A stretch of 64,000 nucleotides of DNA from Lysobacter niastensis (lineage in GTDB: Bacteria; Pseudomonadota; Gammaproteobacteria; Xanthomonadales; Xanthomonadaceae), in NCBI RefSeq assembly GCF_015453285.1, contig NZ_JADLZT010000005.1, positions 124,001 to 188,000 of the forward strand, written 5' to 3'. The notes beneath the pieces were generated by a model, which was given only the letters and a program-made list of their open reading frames with translations, was not told the origin of the DNA and did no database searches. A program made the translations under genes and the position numbers. This document shows, piece after piece, positions 62,552-64,000 of this stretch; within the stretch, counting starts at the first letter, position 1, and the number at the start of each line of letters is the position of its first letter.

Positions 62552-64000
62552 GTGAAGCGATACGCGCGTACTGCATTGGCATTGGCGCTGGCACTGGCCA
62601 GCGGCTCCGCCGCGGCGCTCGGTCTGGGGCAGATCGAGGTCCGTTCCAGGATCGGCCAGCCATTCCTGGCCGAGATTCCCATCATTTCGGGCGATCCAGC
62701 CGAACTGGAGAACCTCCAGGCCGAGCTCGCGTCGCCGGACACCTTCGCCCGCATTGGCCTGCAGGTGCCGACCGGTGTCGTCGCCGACCTGCAGTTCTCC
62801 TCGGCGCTGGATTCGACCGGCCACCCGGTGATCCGTGTCACCAGCCAGCAGCCCGTCACCGAGCCGCTGCTGACCTTCCTGGTCTCGGTCGATTGGGGGC
62901 AGGGCAGGCTGGTGCGCGAGTATTCCGCGCTGCTGGATACGCCGCGCACCGTATCGGCGCCGTTGCAGCCGACCGTCGAAGAGGCCGTCGTCTCGGCCCC
63001 GAACACGATCGAGCGTGAGCCGGCGGCCCCGGCCGCGCCGGAACCCGTCGCGCAGGCTGCTGAACCGCCCGCGGCGGACCGTCCCGAAGACAATGCGATC
63101 GCTGCCACGCCGGAACCGGCGCCCACGCCTGCACCGGTGGCTGCGGCTGCACCGCCGCCGCCCACTCAGGCGCCGATGCCGGCAGCGGCACCGGCAGGTG
63201 CTCCTGATGAATTGCGCGTGCGCGCCGGCGACACGCTGTCGAAGATCGCCAGCGAAGTCGATCTGCCGGGCAGGTTCACGCTCGACCAGACCATGATCGC
63301 GCTGCTGCGCGCGAATCCCGATGCCTTCATCGGCGGCAACGTCAACCGTCTGCGCCAGGGCGCGGTGCTGCGCGTGCCGTCGGGACACGAGCTGTCCGAC
63401 ATCGAGGCGGCTCAGGCTTCGCGCCTGGTCAACGGCCAGTTCCAGCAATGGCAGGCCGCGCGCCGACCGATGGCTCAGCCGGCGGCCAGCGCGCGGGCCG
63501 CCGCAAGCGGTGCCGTCACGCCTTCGGCGAAGCCTGTGGCCACCTCTCCCGAGGCCGCCGCAACGCGCACGGCCGAGGCACGTCTGGAAATCGTCCCGCC
63601 CGGCGCGAGCCGCGCCACGCAGGCGGGTACACAGTCCGGCATCAACGCCGGTGGTGAGGGCGAAATGCTGCGACAGGAACTGCAACAGACACAGGAAACG
63701 CTCGCGGCGCGCGACGCCGAGCTGCAGGAGATCAAGGGCCGCGTGGCCGAGCTGGAGCAACTGCAGAAGCAGCAGCAACAGCTGATTACGATGAAGGACA
63801 GCGAGCTGGCGGCAGCGCAGCAGCGCCTGGCGCAATCGCAGCACCCGGCCGCTGCCGACGCCGGCGGAGCGATGTGGCCGTGGCTCGCCGGCGGCGCGTT
63901 GCTGCTGGTCCTCGGTGGCGGCTGGCTGCTGAGGCGCCGCCCGAGCAAGCCGGTGTTCCGCGCGCCCGGCGTGACCCCTTCGATCGCCGATGCCTTCACG
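62552..64000 (+). CDS. fimV: FimV/HubP-like polar landmark protein, 5' part
   Basis: The first 483 codons of a gene running off the right edge. A signal peptide (about 1-22, ending SAAA|LGLG) precedes the FimV N-terminal domain (LGQIEVRSRIGQPFLAEIPI ... LTFLVSVDWGQGRLVREYSALLD). A Pro/Ala-rich linker, a LysM-like domain (about 220-285: LRVRAGDTLSKIASEVDL), a coiled coil (about 370-430) and one transmembrane helix (WPWLAGGALLLVLGGGWLL) follow. FimV organises type IV pili and polar complexes and binds peptidoglycan. I start at GTG 62552; the ribosome binding site is weak. Confidence 0.9.
   Translation, partial: MKRYARTALALALALASGSAAALGLGQIEVRSRIGQPFLAEIPIISGDPAELENLQAELASPDTFARIGLQVPTGVVADLQFSSALDSTGHPVIRVTSQQPVTEPLLTFLVSVDWGQGRLVREYSALLDTPRTVSAPLQPTVEEAVVSAPNTIEREPAAPAAPEPVAQAAEPPAADRPEDNAIAATPEPAPTPAPVAAAAPPPPTQAPMPAAAPAGAPDELRVRAGDTLSKIASEVDLPGRFTLDQTMIALLRANPDAFIGGNVNRLRQGAVLRVPSGHELSDIEAAQASRLVNGQFQQWQAARRPMAQPAASARAAASGAVTPSAKPVATSPEAAATRTAEARLEIVPPGASRATQAGTQSGINAGGEGEMLRQELQQTQETLAARDAELQEIKGRVAELEQLQKQQQQLITMKDSELAAAQQRLAQSQHPAAADAGGAMWPWLAGGALLLVLGGGWLLRRRPSKPVFRAPGVTPSIADAFT

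Overview
The window is about 64 kb of high-GC gammaproteobacterial chromosome. Gene content and order fit the Xanthomonadaceae/Lysobacteraceae, most like Lysobacter or a near relative. The pointers are asd followed by fimV, dapA followed by a short BamC-like lipoprotein, a stand-alone soluble RnfB, a TorF-type porin leading a kdp operon, and a secreted S8 protease. This placement is inferred from family knowledge, not from a database search. Nearly all of the sequence is chromosomal housekeeping DNA. I see no prophage, insertion sequence, CRISPR array or resistance island. The unusual content lies in intergenic palindromes, dispersed repeats and a few operon arrangements.

Layout. 1-1.6 kb: partial membrane protein, isochorismatase-type hydrolase, AraC-type regulator. 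1.7-10.7 kb (minus): torF-kdpF-kdpA-kdpB-kdpC and then kdpD-kdpE, a high-affinity K+ ATPase with its two-component system, a 30-residue KdpF and a porin gene at the head. 10.7-15.8 kb (minus): alpha/beta hydrolase, thiD, a YoaK-type membrane protein, PIN-PhoH ATPase, bcp, gcvR-like. 16-17.4 kb: dapA and a BamC-like lipoprotein. 17.5-18.1 kb: ferredoxin fdxA and tRNA-Glu(CUC). 18.1-23.8 kb: pcnB-folK-panB-panC, panD, pgi (RNA polyadenylation, folate, pantothenate, glycolysis). 23.9-32.6 kb: queG divergent from nnr-tsaE-amidase-mutL, then a DUF1684 lipoprotein and a TraB/GumN protein. 32.6-39.4 kb: rnfB-like, metG, DUF2147, mrp, S8 protease, dcd. 39.4-45.8 kb (minus): a nine-gene run from a dienelactone-hydrolase-like gene to pcp, holding pxpA, pxpB, pxpC and the DUF969/DUF979 membrane pair, which reads as a pyroglutamate release, uptake and hydrolysis operon; a small secreted-protein gene follows. 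46-50.6 kb: rimO, membrane protein, greB, MltF-like lytic transglycosylase. 50.6-51.1 kb: an AT-richer small ORF followed by a cluster of palindromes. 51.2-58.9 kb: small secreted protein and lipoprotein, YjgR ATPase, MltD-like transglycosylase, psd, SCO, prmB, PH-domain protein. 59-64 kb: aroC, D-2-hydroxyacid dehydrogenase, asd and the 5' part of fimV.

Most notable observations: (1) a roughly 115-bp palindromic repeat present twice, once inserted in frame inside kdpA and once just before the hydroxyacid dehydrogenase start; (2) three CCGTAAA boxes phased at 11 and 32 bp upstream of torF-kdpFABC, a candidate KdpE operator; (3) a 74-bp inverted-repeat element that supplies the stop codons of two convergent genes; (4) palindromes at 20-22 bp spacing around 50.9-51.06 kb beside an atypical small ORF; (5) the pyroglutamate operon with an embedded 54-residue LiaF-like membrane protein; (6) a nested hairpin in the leader of the secreted protease.
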